Source: Ilyonectria destructans (taxonomy: Eukaryota > Ascomycota > Sordariomycetes > Hypocreales > Nectriaceae). From it: a DNA stretch of 64,000 nucleotides. A program made the position numbers and the translations under genes. Of this stretch, positions 31,506 through 41,595 are shown piece by piece. Every line of letters begins with the position of its first letter. The first letter of the stretch is position 1. Where the stretch lies: assembly GCA_020740775.1 (NCBI GenBank), contig JAHEWK010000040.1, positions 124,001 through 188,000 on the forward strand, read 5' to 3'. The notes beneath the pieces are model-generated. The model was given only the letters and a program-made list of their open reading frames with translations. It did not search any database and was not told the DNA's origin.

Positions 31506-33725
31506 ATGGACTCCTTCCTCAGCCGCACGCCCAGTGAACGCGAGTCCTCCATAGCTGCAACAATCGAGACGGCTTCTGAGATACCTGATAGGCAGAGCTT
31601 ACCCTCCGTTGAATCTTCCACTTCAACAACTCCAAAGCGCAAATACATCACTACGGCCGATGCGATGTGGCAACACACCCGAAAACCTCAAGGATCCGAG
31701 CCTGAGCGCGCTGGGCCAAAGCAAGACTTAGTGTTCTACTGCAAATACTGCAGCAACCCACCGTACTCCATATACGTGTCTGCCACATTCCGCAACCACC
31801 TACTTAAGATACACTCAGTTGAAGCCGCTGGCTTAGAGCCAAATTCAACCAAGAAAGCGCGCACCAGCCTCATCAAAGAGGCGTTCAATAAAGCTGGCGA
31901 GATTGAGGTTACTAAGCTTCAAGAAAGAGAGGAGCAAGTGCTTCGGAACGCACTTAATCTAAAGGCTGCAATAGAAGCCTTAGTCCAGCTGGTTACTGTC
32001 TGCAATCTTCCATATAATTGCAATACTTAGCCAGAGTTGCACGCTCTGCTCATGGCGGCAAATTATACTGCAGAAGAGCTTATTAATACCTCCCACGGCT
32101 ATGTCCAAAAACCCTGCTCAAACTCATATGCGATCCACAAAGATATTCTCCGAAAAAAGCTGCAATCCTCACCTGCCAAGCTTCACCTCTCCGCTGACGT
32201 ATGGATCGCACCAAACCACAAAGCTTTCCTAGGAATATGTATGCAATTTATGCAGGAAGGCACGAAAAATCCCTGCCAGGCACTGCTGGCCTTACCTGAA
32301 CTTTCTGGCATAGACGGCTCTGGAAGCCACAGCGGAGCCGAGCAGTGGAAGCTCCTTCAGCCAGTTATTGAGGAGTACAGCATCTCACGCCAGCTGGGAT
32401 ATATTACAGGAGATAATCACGGTTCCAATAATGTGCTATGTCGTCTATTGAGCTACTTCCTTGATGGGCGAGGCGTCGCCTGGAATGCAAGATACCGACG
32501 GATTTGTTGCCATAGCCACGTTGTTAACCTTTGCGTCTAAGCGTTTCTTTTTATGGATAGCAAAGAGGCTGTGCTTGAAGCCTGCAGGCAGATTGAAGAG
32601 ATAGACCAAGCTTCGTTCAATATTGACATAATGCAGGGTTGGAAGAAGCGAAAGGACCGTGGCTGGAGTCAACTCGATGCGCTCGGCAAGTTGCATAATA
32701 CTGCTATCCATATTAAAGCGAACGATTACAGGTATAATCTCTTTCGGAGGCGTGCCGGCAAAGTCCTCGGCCTCGACAACGATACACGCTGGAACTTATG
32801 GTTTCTTCTGCTCGATGCCGCTCTTAATAAGGAGGAGCATATCAAGTGGTATCAGGATAAGTACTACGACGCCCTTGTGGACGACTACTTAGCACCACAG
32901 GATTGGCAAAACCTTCGCGAGACGCAGAACTTCCTACAGCCGTTTTGGAAGATAACTCTTCTTACTGAGGGATATCGTTTAACGCTCAATCGTATATTAT
33001 TTACGATGGACGTCCTTCACAAGTATTACCAGCAAGCATTCAACAAATACAAGATGAACCAACAGCTATTTGGTCCAGTACTGACGAGCTGGTATATCTT
33101 CGATAAATACTACCAGCTCTCCGATAAGAGCCCGGCATATAGTGCAGCGCTTATTCTCCATCCATCCTGTGGAAAGGCTTATATACAGAAAAATTGGCCA
33201 AAGGCATAGCATAAGAAGATCTTTACTGGAGTGAAGAAGTTGTGGGAAGACAAATACAAGAACCTGCCAACCGTTTATACTACTCCTTCTATTGTTCCGG
33301 CACTGGAACTGGATGGGTATAACCTGCTTGCACAGGAGCTTAATGTCATAGGCATAGAGCCCGACGTTGACGAATACGAAACCTACACCTCCCAGCCACC
33401 CATTCCAATCGACTGCTCCCCCCTTGCCTGGTGGCTCCGCGATGAGCAGAAGGAGCGCTTTCCCCGACTGTTAAAGATGCCAATAGACATTCTCTCAATA
33501 CCCGCTATGTCTGCTGACCCTGAGCGTATATTCTCTGGAGCACGGCGTACAATTTCGTGGGATCGAATGCTCCTTGGAGCATCGACAATTGAAAAGGGGG
33601 AGTGCTTAAAGAGCTGGATTTGCAGCGGTATAACGGCAGGGCTACAAGTAGACGAGGTTGAACAATATGAGTACATGGCAGAGGAGGGAAGCACCAGCGC
33701 TCTAGGGGAAGATGTGGGCCCTTGA
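31506..33725 (+). pseudogene. hAT-B transposase, three in-frame stops
   Basis: One continuous frame of 740 codons from ATG 31506 to TGA 33723-33725, broken only by TAG 32028-32030, TAA 32538-32540 and TAG 33207-33209. Comparison with the hAT-A protein shows what was lost: Trp (FNCVSWPEY), Gln (INLCLQAFLF) and Trp (NWHVDWHD). Restoring each needs only a transition in a CpA/TpG context. The BED finger (FYCKYCSNPPY..FRNHLLKIHS), core (KLHLSADVWIAPNHKAFLGI, GLDNDTRWNLW) and dimerisation domain (PLAWWLRDEQKERFPRLLKM, SIPAMSADPERIFSGARRTI) remain readable. It has no intron at the position where hAT-A and hAT-C have one. There are no frameshifts, which argues for point-mutational inactivation rather than slow decay. 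Confidence 0.88.
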
Positions 33726-33998
33726 CTGGTTTGACGTCATTTGCCGTATGGGCAATATATGGTTTAGTTCGCCATACGAGAATAAATCATACACCATAAA
33801 CCATTCAGGTCCGTATGGCGTATGGCGTATGGTTAGAAAGCCTGTGTAAGTTCCATCGCGTTTCGTTGTTCATCATGGCCTCGAGCTCGGCGGTAAATTC
33901 CTTTCAAAGCCGGCATGTCTCGCAATCTGGCTCCTGTTGTTTACATTGCGCAGAAGTACCGAATAAAAAGATTGATTGAAATTAATTGTTCATTATCA

Positions 33999-34960
33999 AG
34001 ATGAGGGTTCTTCTCGGGTTCATATCTCTAGATGATTTTATCTAGGACTTTCAGACTAATAGTCTGATTTAGGCACACGTTTTCGGCTCATGATGCCTCG
34101 AGGCAAGCAATTATCCCCCTCTATACGGTCCCGTATTTGCGAGCTATGAAGGCAGGACCTAAGCGCGCACAAATTAACAAGCATGTCCTCGAAATACTCC
34201 TAAGTAGGAACAAGACCTCCCTACGCTGCGAGGCTCAACGAGGAGCGGATAACATATCCCTACCTCGGTCAGGCGCGCCTCAAAAGCTCACAGAAGATCA
34301 ACGCGATCAGACATATGACACCGTCACAACCAATCCGCATGTGGCGATGAGAGACCTACTCGATTTTGTTGATAACGTTATCCAGTTACACCCTCTACGG
34401 TGCCTTCTGCGTGAGATGAACAAGAAAAAATGGCGAGGGTAGGGCTTGCGTCCTATTTGAACCTTCCTTAGCCCTTGTGATGCTATTCACATTGGTGACG
34501 TTCAGGAAGCTAGGAGGCAAGGAGCTGTGCGGCAGATACTCTGGGCTGCCTTTGGCAGGGGGTCTCGTACGCCCTTGGTGCCTCTCGTTGGCAACGTTAA
34601 TGCTGAGGGCATTCGCAACCTCTATTCCGTTGTGCTACCGTGGTGTGTGGATGTTGAGTGTCGCAATGCCGCTACGGCAAAAGGGAATGATCACTCCTCT
34701 TGCTGGTAGCGTTATTGTAGTCCATATCTCCGTCTGACATTGAGGATATCTTTATGCATGACAACGCCTCTGTGTACACAGTGAACTCACTCACGCAGAG
34801 GATACAGTCACCACACAACACGCTTCGGTACAAGCTGCAATGGAAGGCTAGGACAGCCTTAAAGACGAGATCTTGATGAACCTTTCTGATACAATGCCGA
34901 ACCGCGTTAATGCTGTGATTGCTACAGAAGGCTAGTATACAAAGTATCGATACCATTCTT
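33999..34960 (+). pseudogene. Degenerate Tc1/mariner transposase
   Basis: Starting at ATG 34093 the frame reads MPRGKQLSPSIRSRICEL, then shifts to GPKRAQINKHVLEILLSRNK..LPRSGAPQKLTEDQRDQ..LLREMNKKKW, the helix-turn-helix half of a Tc1-type transposase. After a gap, ILWAAFGRGSRTPLVPLVGN (34535 on) and DIFMHDNASVYTVNSL (about 34745) are the catalytic-core phrases normally written WAAFG.G.RTPL and FMQDNAP.HTA. MPNRVNAVIATEG then a TAG where Trp is expected and YTKY (about 34890-34945) is the family's end. Several frames and a missing middle make it dead. The 5' region 33999-34073 has an inverted relative at 40129-40222. Confidence 0.7.
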
Positions 34961-36160
34961 AGCTAATAGCATTAGATCAAAGCAGCAATCTAAAAGCGGC
35001 CACACAGCAAGGGGCTGATCCGGCTAGACCGACTGATCTGGTACCAGAGTTTGGAACCATATGGTTTTGCCACCAACCGTAGTGGAGACACACGTGTGCC
35101 TACTCGTGGCGGGAGATCTGGCTTTAGGTTCAACTTAACTAAAACCGAAAGTCCGTATTAAAACTATTGATGGATCCTTGCTCTTTTAGTGCCTCCTAGC
35201 CAGGGTTTGTTTGGAAATCATCTAAGCGCACGCCGGGATAATTAGCAAGGATGCTTGTTAAAGCCATAGGTGCCACTTGATGTATATGAACATTATTACT
35301 TCATGGTGTGAAGGGCTGGACAGGAGTTTGTTCAACAGGCTGTTGCCGTAGAATTGTCTATCTAAAGCTAGAGAGCAAGAAGGAAGAAGGGAAGTCCTTG
35401 GCCTCTAGCAGCTAAGAAAGGGGTATGCTCGCGAGAGCGCTAAGCTTGGCTAAATCCCGGTCCGAGGGAAATCGCCGGGGTCTCGGTGGGGCCCCGGCGA
35501 GGGCCGGGTTCCGGCACAGCCGGAACCCTTACTAAGGCTTCAGCCTGTGACACATGGAGGGACAAGATGACCCTCCTGCACCCCTTTATAGGCGTGTGCC
35601 AACTATCTAAGGTATCTTACAAAAGAGGGAAAGTTCAATATTCCTTGGGGGGTGGCTCTAGTCCCTTGCAGACACTCTTGTCCGGGTCCTTGTACCGCCC
35701 TCAAGACTAAGGGTCGAGTGACTTGGCCCTTGACCATGCTGCTAGTCGCTACCGAACATTATTGACTATGTTACATTCGGCCCCGTATCTAGTTACCGGT
35801 AGTCGTTGAGCGGAGCTCGTCGTCCCGCTCCGGATAGAATGCTAGCCCTAGCACATGATTAAAGGGACGATGCTACTCTGGAATGGTACGTTGGTTTATG
35901 CTAACCCGACGCTAAATTAGTTGCATCGTTTCAGAGGCTAAGCGTGCCACTATCGAAATTCCTCCAATTACCGGAGGCGCTCCAATGACGTTGAATACGA
36001 CGTCTCAAGATCATGTGACCAACCCAAAGAACATATCCAATACCCTGAGCGCAATTATAAAAATGTCTGACTATTATATATAGGTATAAACTGGGGATAT
36101 ATAACTTCTCTATTTAGTCTTGTCTAAATACGCTCCTTCCCAAATCTTCAATTCCCAACA
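34961..36160. other. No host gene; LTR-like remnant, then promoter of the next gene
   Basis: Apart from the LTR-like piece nothing coding is supported. TATA-like stretches at 36075-36082, 36085-36090 and 36098-36105 lie 55-90 bp before the ATG of the GH43 gene and are the likely promoter. Confidence 0.45.
35329..35552 (+). repeat. LTR-like remnant
   Basis: Begins TGTTCAACAGGCTGTTGCCG and ends TTCAGCCTGTGACA. It shares GAATTGTCTATCTAAA and GGCACAGCCG with the solo LTR at 25899-26236. The flanks (GAGTT, CATGG) do not match, so either the boundaries are wrong or one end was lost. The GC-rich GGGGCCCCGGCGAGGGCC at about 35489 is within it. Confidence 0.4.
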
Positions 36161-37338
36161 ATGAAGATATCAAACCTCATCAGCGTAAGCCTCGTGGCTC
36201 TGCTGTCTAGCATCAGTTATGTTCAAGCAGCAACTTACTCCAACCCATTGGAAGCCAGAAATGGTGGCGATCCCAGTATCGTTTGGCACGGAGGCTGGTG
36301 GTACATGACAGCAACCACTTGGACCGATGTCCGTCTGAGAAGGGCAAAAACCCTGAACGGGCTCAAGACTGGAGAGTCAAAGATAATTTATGCGAGCGAT
36401 GAGCCCAGCAGATGCTGCAATGTCTGGGCTCCCGAATTGCACAATGTCGGCGGGACGTAAGTTTTTCAATCAATCTGCTGATAGCTGTACTGACCACTTT
36501 TGTTCAGATGGTACGTGTATTTCTCTGCTGGAACCCGACCAAATACGGACAACCAGCGCTCCCAAGTCCTCAAAGGTATGACCCATCTACTGTCACCATC
36601 CATGGCTACGATATGAAGCTGACTATTCATATCAGGTGGCGCCTCCCCATGGGATGTATTCAAATTTGCCGGCACACTCAACACGCCAACTTGGGCCATT
36701 GACGGCACACGGCTCAGTATCAACAATAAAGACTATTTCGTCTACTCGTGTTGGAGATCCGATACTGGAGCCAACCTTCAAAGTCTTTGTATCTCAACAA
36801 TGTCCTCACCCACGACTCTCACCGGCGGAGAGTTCCTCCTTGCATCTCCAACTGCCTCTTGGGAGAAGTTTGGGGCTTTTCCAGTGAATGAGGGACCATT
36901 TGCCCTTTATCGCAACGGAAAGACTTTCATTTCATTCTCTGCGTCCTTCTGTGGCTCTCCGCAATACAGTCTCGGATATCTAACGTACGGAGGCAGCGGT
37001 GACCCTCGTCAGAAATCCAACTGGAAGAAGTCAGGTCCTCAATTCACTGCTGCCAACGGAAACTTTGGAACAGGCCACAACTCGTAAGTCGTGAATGATG
37101 ATTTCGATTTATCATCTCCGGGGTTAGTTCAAGGCTAATTTCAAACAGATTCTTCACTTCGCCCGACGGAAACGAGACTTGGATGGCCTATCACTCCACG
37201 CCCAACTCAGCTGGAAGCTGTGGCGACCGCTTCGCCAATGCAAAGAAGATTGACTGGAACTCAGATGGCACTCCCAAGTTGGGGTCAGCTCCAGCCGCCA
37301 ACCAGAACCTTGCAGGTCCTCGCGGTGAGCCTGCATAG
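36161..37338 (+). CDS. Secreted GH43 exo-arabinofuranosidase-like enzyme, four exons
   Basis: Exons 36161-36456, 36508-36575, 36636-37083 and 37149-37338 join in frame to 333 residues; all introns (51-65 nt) are GT-AG. Residues 1-23 are a signal peptide ending SYVQA. The GH43 catalytic triad is visible: GGDPSIVWH (Asp37), WAIDGTRLSI (Asp144) and FPVNEGPFALYRNGKTF (Glu207), with CCNVWAPELHNVGGTWYVYFSAG between. The opening YSNPLEARNGGDPSIV..RLRRAKTL resembles exo-1,5-alpha-L-arabinofuranosidases of subfamily GH43_26; that subfamily is my estimate. It would release arabinose from arabinan ends, complementing the endo-arabinanase at 19.5 kb. It converges with the gene at 38149 across 0.8 kb. Confidence 0.85.
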
Positions 37339-38148
37339 ACTACTTCTCTGGACACCTCCTTCGTCTACGGGTCGCCAAAATAATAAGTGCATCTACTAGC
37401 TCTAGAGGGACTTGGTAGAGGTTGTAGGAGTCAATTTCTCCAAACGGCAGACTGATGCTTTCAACAAGCTGAGGTCAACCCTTTTTTCTTAGTAGTTCAA
37501 CACTCCTAGAGCTTCTATTTACATTATTCTGTATGAATTGTATATATATCTTGATATGTCTACACCTATGAGTGAAGCACTGCATTTTTATGTACAGGTA
37601 TATAAAATACTGGCGCCTTGTCAGATGAAGAGCCGACGATCCTGGCTAGGATTGGGTTTGATTATTTAAAAGATCTTGTGCATCCATCATGATGCCCTAA
37701 CGCTGATCATGTCCCGATTGTGGCACGCTAATGCTTGCTGATGATCGACCCGTTTCAGCTCACAACGCCGATCATGGAACGCCCTTACCGACCCACTAAA
37801 AAGTATTAACAAGTTCTAGAACACATGTGGAGCCTGAGTAAATTGCTGCACTTGCATTTCTCCCGTGGCATTGCCTACCGGAATGATAGTAATGTTCCCA
37901 CTCTAATGGGTATTCATGATAGAGAAAAGGATAGCTAGAGAGGAGTACTTGTCGATAAATAAATTTTAAATCAAGTTATGTAATGTAGTCAGAAAAGAAA
38001 TTACACGGCAAAAACGATTCAATTTAGCTAGAGATGCATAAATACTGATCGCAGATGCTATTTTGCCAAGGCCGATGCCAATCTTCCACTTCCATACATC
38101 GCAGCGGTATCTCATTCTTCTCCCCCTGTGCTAACCGTCTCATGTTTC
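37339..38148. other. Convergent intergenic region, 3' ends of two GH43-type genes
   Basis: AT-rich with no open frame of note. TTGTATATATATCTTG near 37538 and similar AT stretches near 37960-38000 may serve transcript ends. Confidence 0.4.
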
Positions 38149-39206
38149 TCAGGGGTACTTAGCGCGAATTCTGTCGTATTCAGCTTGTGTGAGGGGAGTA
38201 ACAACACCATGCTTCAAACCACGAGGGAAATCAGCCGCATTGGATTGCGCATAAATGCCTGGATTAAGGATGTTGGTGGTTTGAAACGGAATGTATTGGA
38301 CGTAATCATCCATCCAGAGATGGTACAAGTTGGCGTTGTTATTATCTCGGAACGATAAAGCACCTTCACGGGGTGTCTCATTTCGGACAAATCCAGGGTT
38401 GCGGGTCCAGGTTCCGAATAGACCACCCGTGGTTCGCTCTTGAAACACTTGGTTAGTTCTCTCGTCCTTGATGTAACGGACAAAATGGCCAGGGGTCCCA
38501 AGGTACTGGAATTCTTGGTCGATCACGGGAATACCAGGGGCATAGTAGTCTTTCGGCGCACTGAAAGTAGCAAAGTCCTTTGTTGTTGCGTAGCGAATGC
38601 GATCGAGCCCCGCAAAACCAGTATGGCCAGGATCGTTGGATGCGTAGTGTCGAGACGCCCAGAAGACGTAGTACTGGCGAGTGGCATCATCCCAAACGGC
38701 AGAGGGGGCCCAAGTCATACCAGCCGTGTTGGCTTCAACCGTGCGTAGCTTGGGGCCAGACCAGTTGACGAGATCTTTTGACTGCCAGATAACGAGACCG
38801 CGGCTACCAGTCCGGGTGGCTTTGTCCCAGTTAAAGCCAGGAGCGTTGATGTCAAGGTCTGCAAGCGAGTTAGTCCTGATGATAATAATTATGAGATGCC
38901 GGGTGAGATAAACATACCGGTAGCAATAATAAAGTATTCAGAGCGATCAGTGTTAGTGACAAGATAAACGTCTCTAACGGCCCGGGTGCCAACGGTTGAG
39001 GTAAGAATAGGATTCCCGTTGTTTAGCTTTCTGTAGCTGAAAGGGTTATTGCCGTTGGAAAGATACTGTTGGACTCTAGGAACCGGATCGGAGAACGTTG
39101 AGATGAGATAGCCAACGAATTTCTGCTGACGAGGTACTACTACGTTGGCAGAGGCAGTGAGTGCCAAAGCCGCAGTTGCGACAGATTGAAACAAGTTCCA
39201 ACGCAT
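38149..39206 (-). CDS. Secreted GH43-like five-bladed propeller glycosidase, two exons
   Basis: Minus-strand exons 38918-39206 and 38149-38858 join across a 59-nt intron (GTATGT..GCAG, phase 1) to give 332 residues. The N-terminus MRWNLFQSVATAALALTASA is a signal peptide. Following are KFVGYLISTFSDPVPRVQQY, VRDVYLVTNTDRSEYFIIAT, DLDINAPGFNWDKATRTGSR, GLVIWQSKDLVNWS, MTWAPSAVWDDATRQYYVFW and GLFGTWTRNPGF..REGALSF. This is the repeated blade pattern of arabinanase/xylosidase-type propellers usually annotated as GH43 arabinosidases. The exact substrate cannot be told. Acidic residues in DLDIN, WAPSAVWDD and IDQEFQY are candidates for the active site. The gene faces the other GH43 gene, and the two may belong to one arabinan-use locus. 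Confidence 0.75.
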
Positions 39207-39679
39207 CTTGTAAGTTTCCAGGTGTAAGAATAGGAATTAGATGTGCGACTTGTCTCGTTAGATACAAAACTATTTTCAAGCAGAAACTGTGGCTTTATCT
39301 GTGATTTTGAATCTGTCTATTGTTATATTTCAGTACCTCTACCGACGTTTCATTATATGCCGAACTTGCTCTATTGGGTCGCTTGGAAGGTGTAAGTCGC
39401 CAATGCTCATGCGACACCCCAAATAACGGTAAAATAGATGGACTCGGGTTATCTCGCACCATACGGAAGAAATGTCGTGACATCCTTGCACAAGTAGGTT
39501 GCGCATGGCACCCCTGCTTACTACGTACCCCATGTATGTGCTGCAGCCATGGGAACCGGGCGGGGGGTGTTGCTCCGTTCTAGATTTGGGGAATAAATAT
39601 GGGTAAAGGTGGGGTGAATGCTGTCAGCCGATCGTTTCAGAAACGATTCTATAGCATGGTTCTTTGAGCATGGGGGCTG

Positions 39680-40018
39680 AAAACGGCAAGGCCTGTGAGC
39701 GAGCGAATATTACCAATTTGGGCAAGTTCCGGCGCGTGCTGCCTAAACTAGATATCGTTACAATTGAAACAACCTGAGCTGTCGTGAAAGGCCGGGTTTA
39801 TGTTCTAGGATAACGGAGACCCGACCAAAACGGCAAGGTCTATAAGCGAGCGAATATTGCCAATCTGAGCAAGTTCCGGCGCACGACGCCCAAATTAGAC
39901 ATTGTTACAATTGAATCAACCTGAGCAGTCGTGTAAGGCCGGGCTTCTATTCTAGGATTATTCTCGTCATAAAACCAAGTACTGCTTACAATTACAGTGG
40001 ACAACGGAGACCCAACCA
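39680..40018 (+). repeat. Direct tandem duplication, period 147 bp
   Basis: Copy 1 (39680-39826) and copy 2 (39827-40018) both contain AACGGCAAGG, GCGAGCGAATATT, GCAAGTTCCGGCGC, TTACAATTGAA and TTCTAGGAT in the same order and spacing. Copy 2 has about 43 extra bases before ACGGAGACCC, so copy 1 has a deletion. Divergence by scattered transitions shows it is not recent. No coding match is recognised. Confidence 0.75.
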
Positions 40019-40128
40019 CTTTTTTTACACCACTAAAAGCTTATACAGGAAGGAATTTCTCCCATAATATTGTTTAGTTCAGGAGGATACGCCTCACAGG
40101 GCCCACAGCGTCAAATCTCGCTGCGTTG

Positions 40129-40222
40129 TTAATCAGACGAACAGTCTGAAAGTCCTAGAATTACAGTTCAAAGCCCTAGACGGAATCATTTAGAAATATG
40201 AAACAGAGAAGAACTCCCATCT
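40129..40222 (-). repeat. Inverted fragment of the mariner relic's 5' region
   Basis: Read on the minus strand it contains GTTCTTCTCTGTTTCATATT, AAATGATTCCGTCTAGG and CTAGGACTTTCAGACT. These align with 33999-34073 except for a 21-bp segment between two CTAGG words that is missing at 34 kb. It is a second, opposite-facing piece of the same element family. Confidence 0.6.
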
Positions 40223-41595
40223 CTAAACTATATTTTTACCCGCCATTACTGGGCAAAATATACAACACGCAATTGCTAAGCTTCGATATAAGCGCGCGAC
40301 TTCCGAACGTTCTCATCTTCCATCTCAGCTCAAACTAGGGCAGCCATCAAGCAGTACCCTGCAAGTCTATGCACACTTCTCCAGATTTTCCGCTTGGTGC
40401 GGAAATGAGATGCATCCAGGATCCTGGTTACTTCCAAGAGTGTGCGTCAGAAAACCACCTGACCATCTCTACTTAAGCAAGGATTGCCTAGCCCATAATC
40501 CCAGTTAGAGCTCTAAAGCAAGAGCAGGTTTGGTTACTACCCCTTAAGAGGCAAGGCATGTTTATTTTCCACCTATGCGGCGCTTAATCAGTAGAATGTG
40601 TTAATCTACACAGACTTGTAGTAACTTTATCTCAGATGATGTAAATGTAACAAGCAAGTATTATAAATAAGTGAGTACTGGTTAAAATAAGTCTTTTTAT
40701 GCTATAAAATGCACTATATATAGTAAGTTCTTTGTTGAGATATAAAATATAAAAAATATTTAAAAAGTATTCTCTTGTATAATTAAGTGTATTAAGCTTA
40801 AACCATCTTTTCTTAGATCTTTAACTGTTCTATTTAATGATTCATACCCTATAGGGTAAGCTACTTATAAGTGCACACTGTACTGCGACACTCGCTCATC
40901 ATACATCATATATATAAAGTCTAATATAGTGTGGTAACATTTGCCTGGACAATGTGGTACTCTTCCCTCCTTCGTCCCAGATCTAGCGTGCCAAATTCAG
41001 TGCGGACTGAAAGGTTCCGTGTCAGGTAATTCGTCCGTGGCGCGCTACCAATGGTCAAATCGCGACAGTCCGTGAGAGCCAAATACAGACAAAAATTATT
41101 GTGAACAGCCTCGAGTCACTTACCAAAGCCTTCTGACCCATCCCATCCACTCATTAATCTATTTCTTTCTTCGTTGTCGCTATATTTGTCTTGCAAGTTG
41201 TTGACCTCGTCGTCGACTCTGTGTCTTGCAGCCAATCAGAATTTAGCGGACAAAACAGACCGCATTCGATTTTCGCGGACAGACTAAGCTACTTTAGGAA
41301 TAGTGCAAATACAAAATGCCCTAGACCTTTTTCAGGATTCATATTGCTTTTGAAGCTCATCAGATAGCGCTCCATGGTAGGACGCCCCTGTATGTGTACA
41401 ATTGGATTTTGCGTCCCTGTTCAAACGCGTATTACATAATGGGACTTTTATTAAGGGGTCGCGCCGGGTTTCATATCCAAGAGGGGCGGCGGACCTCGAT
41501 GACTTCGGGAACGTCGCCGAAGTTTGAGTTGAGGAAATCGAAGGTATTCGACCACAGGTCATCCAATTATCTTTCCTGACTATCTTTGTCACATC

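Larger units (their letters stand above)
27163..33852. mobile_element. hAT-B element, containing nested hAT-A
   Basis: Ends are CAGGCTTTCTAACCATACGC at 27171 and its inverse complement ending at 33844. The perfect 8-bp duplication TGTAAGTT lies at 27163-27170 and 33845-33852. Palindromic CCATACG/CGTATGG motifs recur inside both ends. The element spans 6674 bp, of which 3708 are hAT-A and its duplication; its own length is 2966 bp. The hAT-A insertion lies in the region upstream of the hAT-B transposase gene. Confidence 0.92.
39207..41595. other. No host gene (2.4 kb): promoter, tandem duplication, mariner relic
   Basis: Contains the 5' flank of the propeller gene, a 147-bp tandem duplication (39680-40018), an inverted mariner fragment (40129-40222) and a very AT-rich stretch at 40600-40930. 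No frame here has recognisable similarity. Confidence 0.5.

Noticed and set aside
35329..35952. Full-length LTR retrotransposon near 35 kb
   Set aside because: Only one LTR-like segment is visible, no matching duplication was found, and no gag or pol frame follows.
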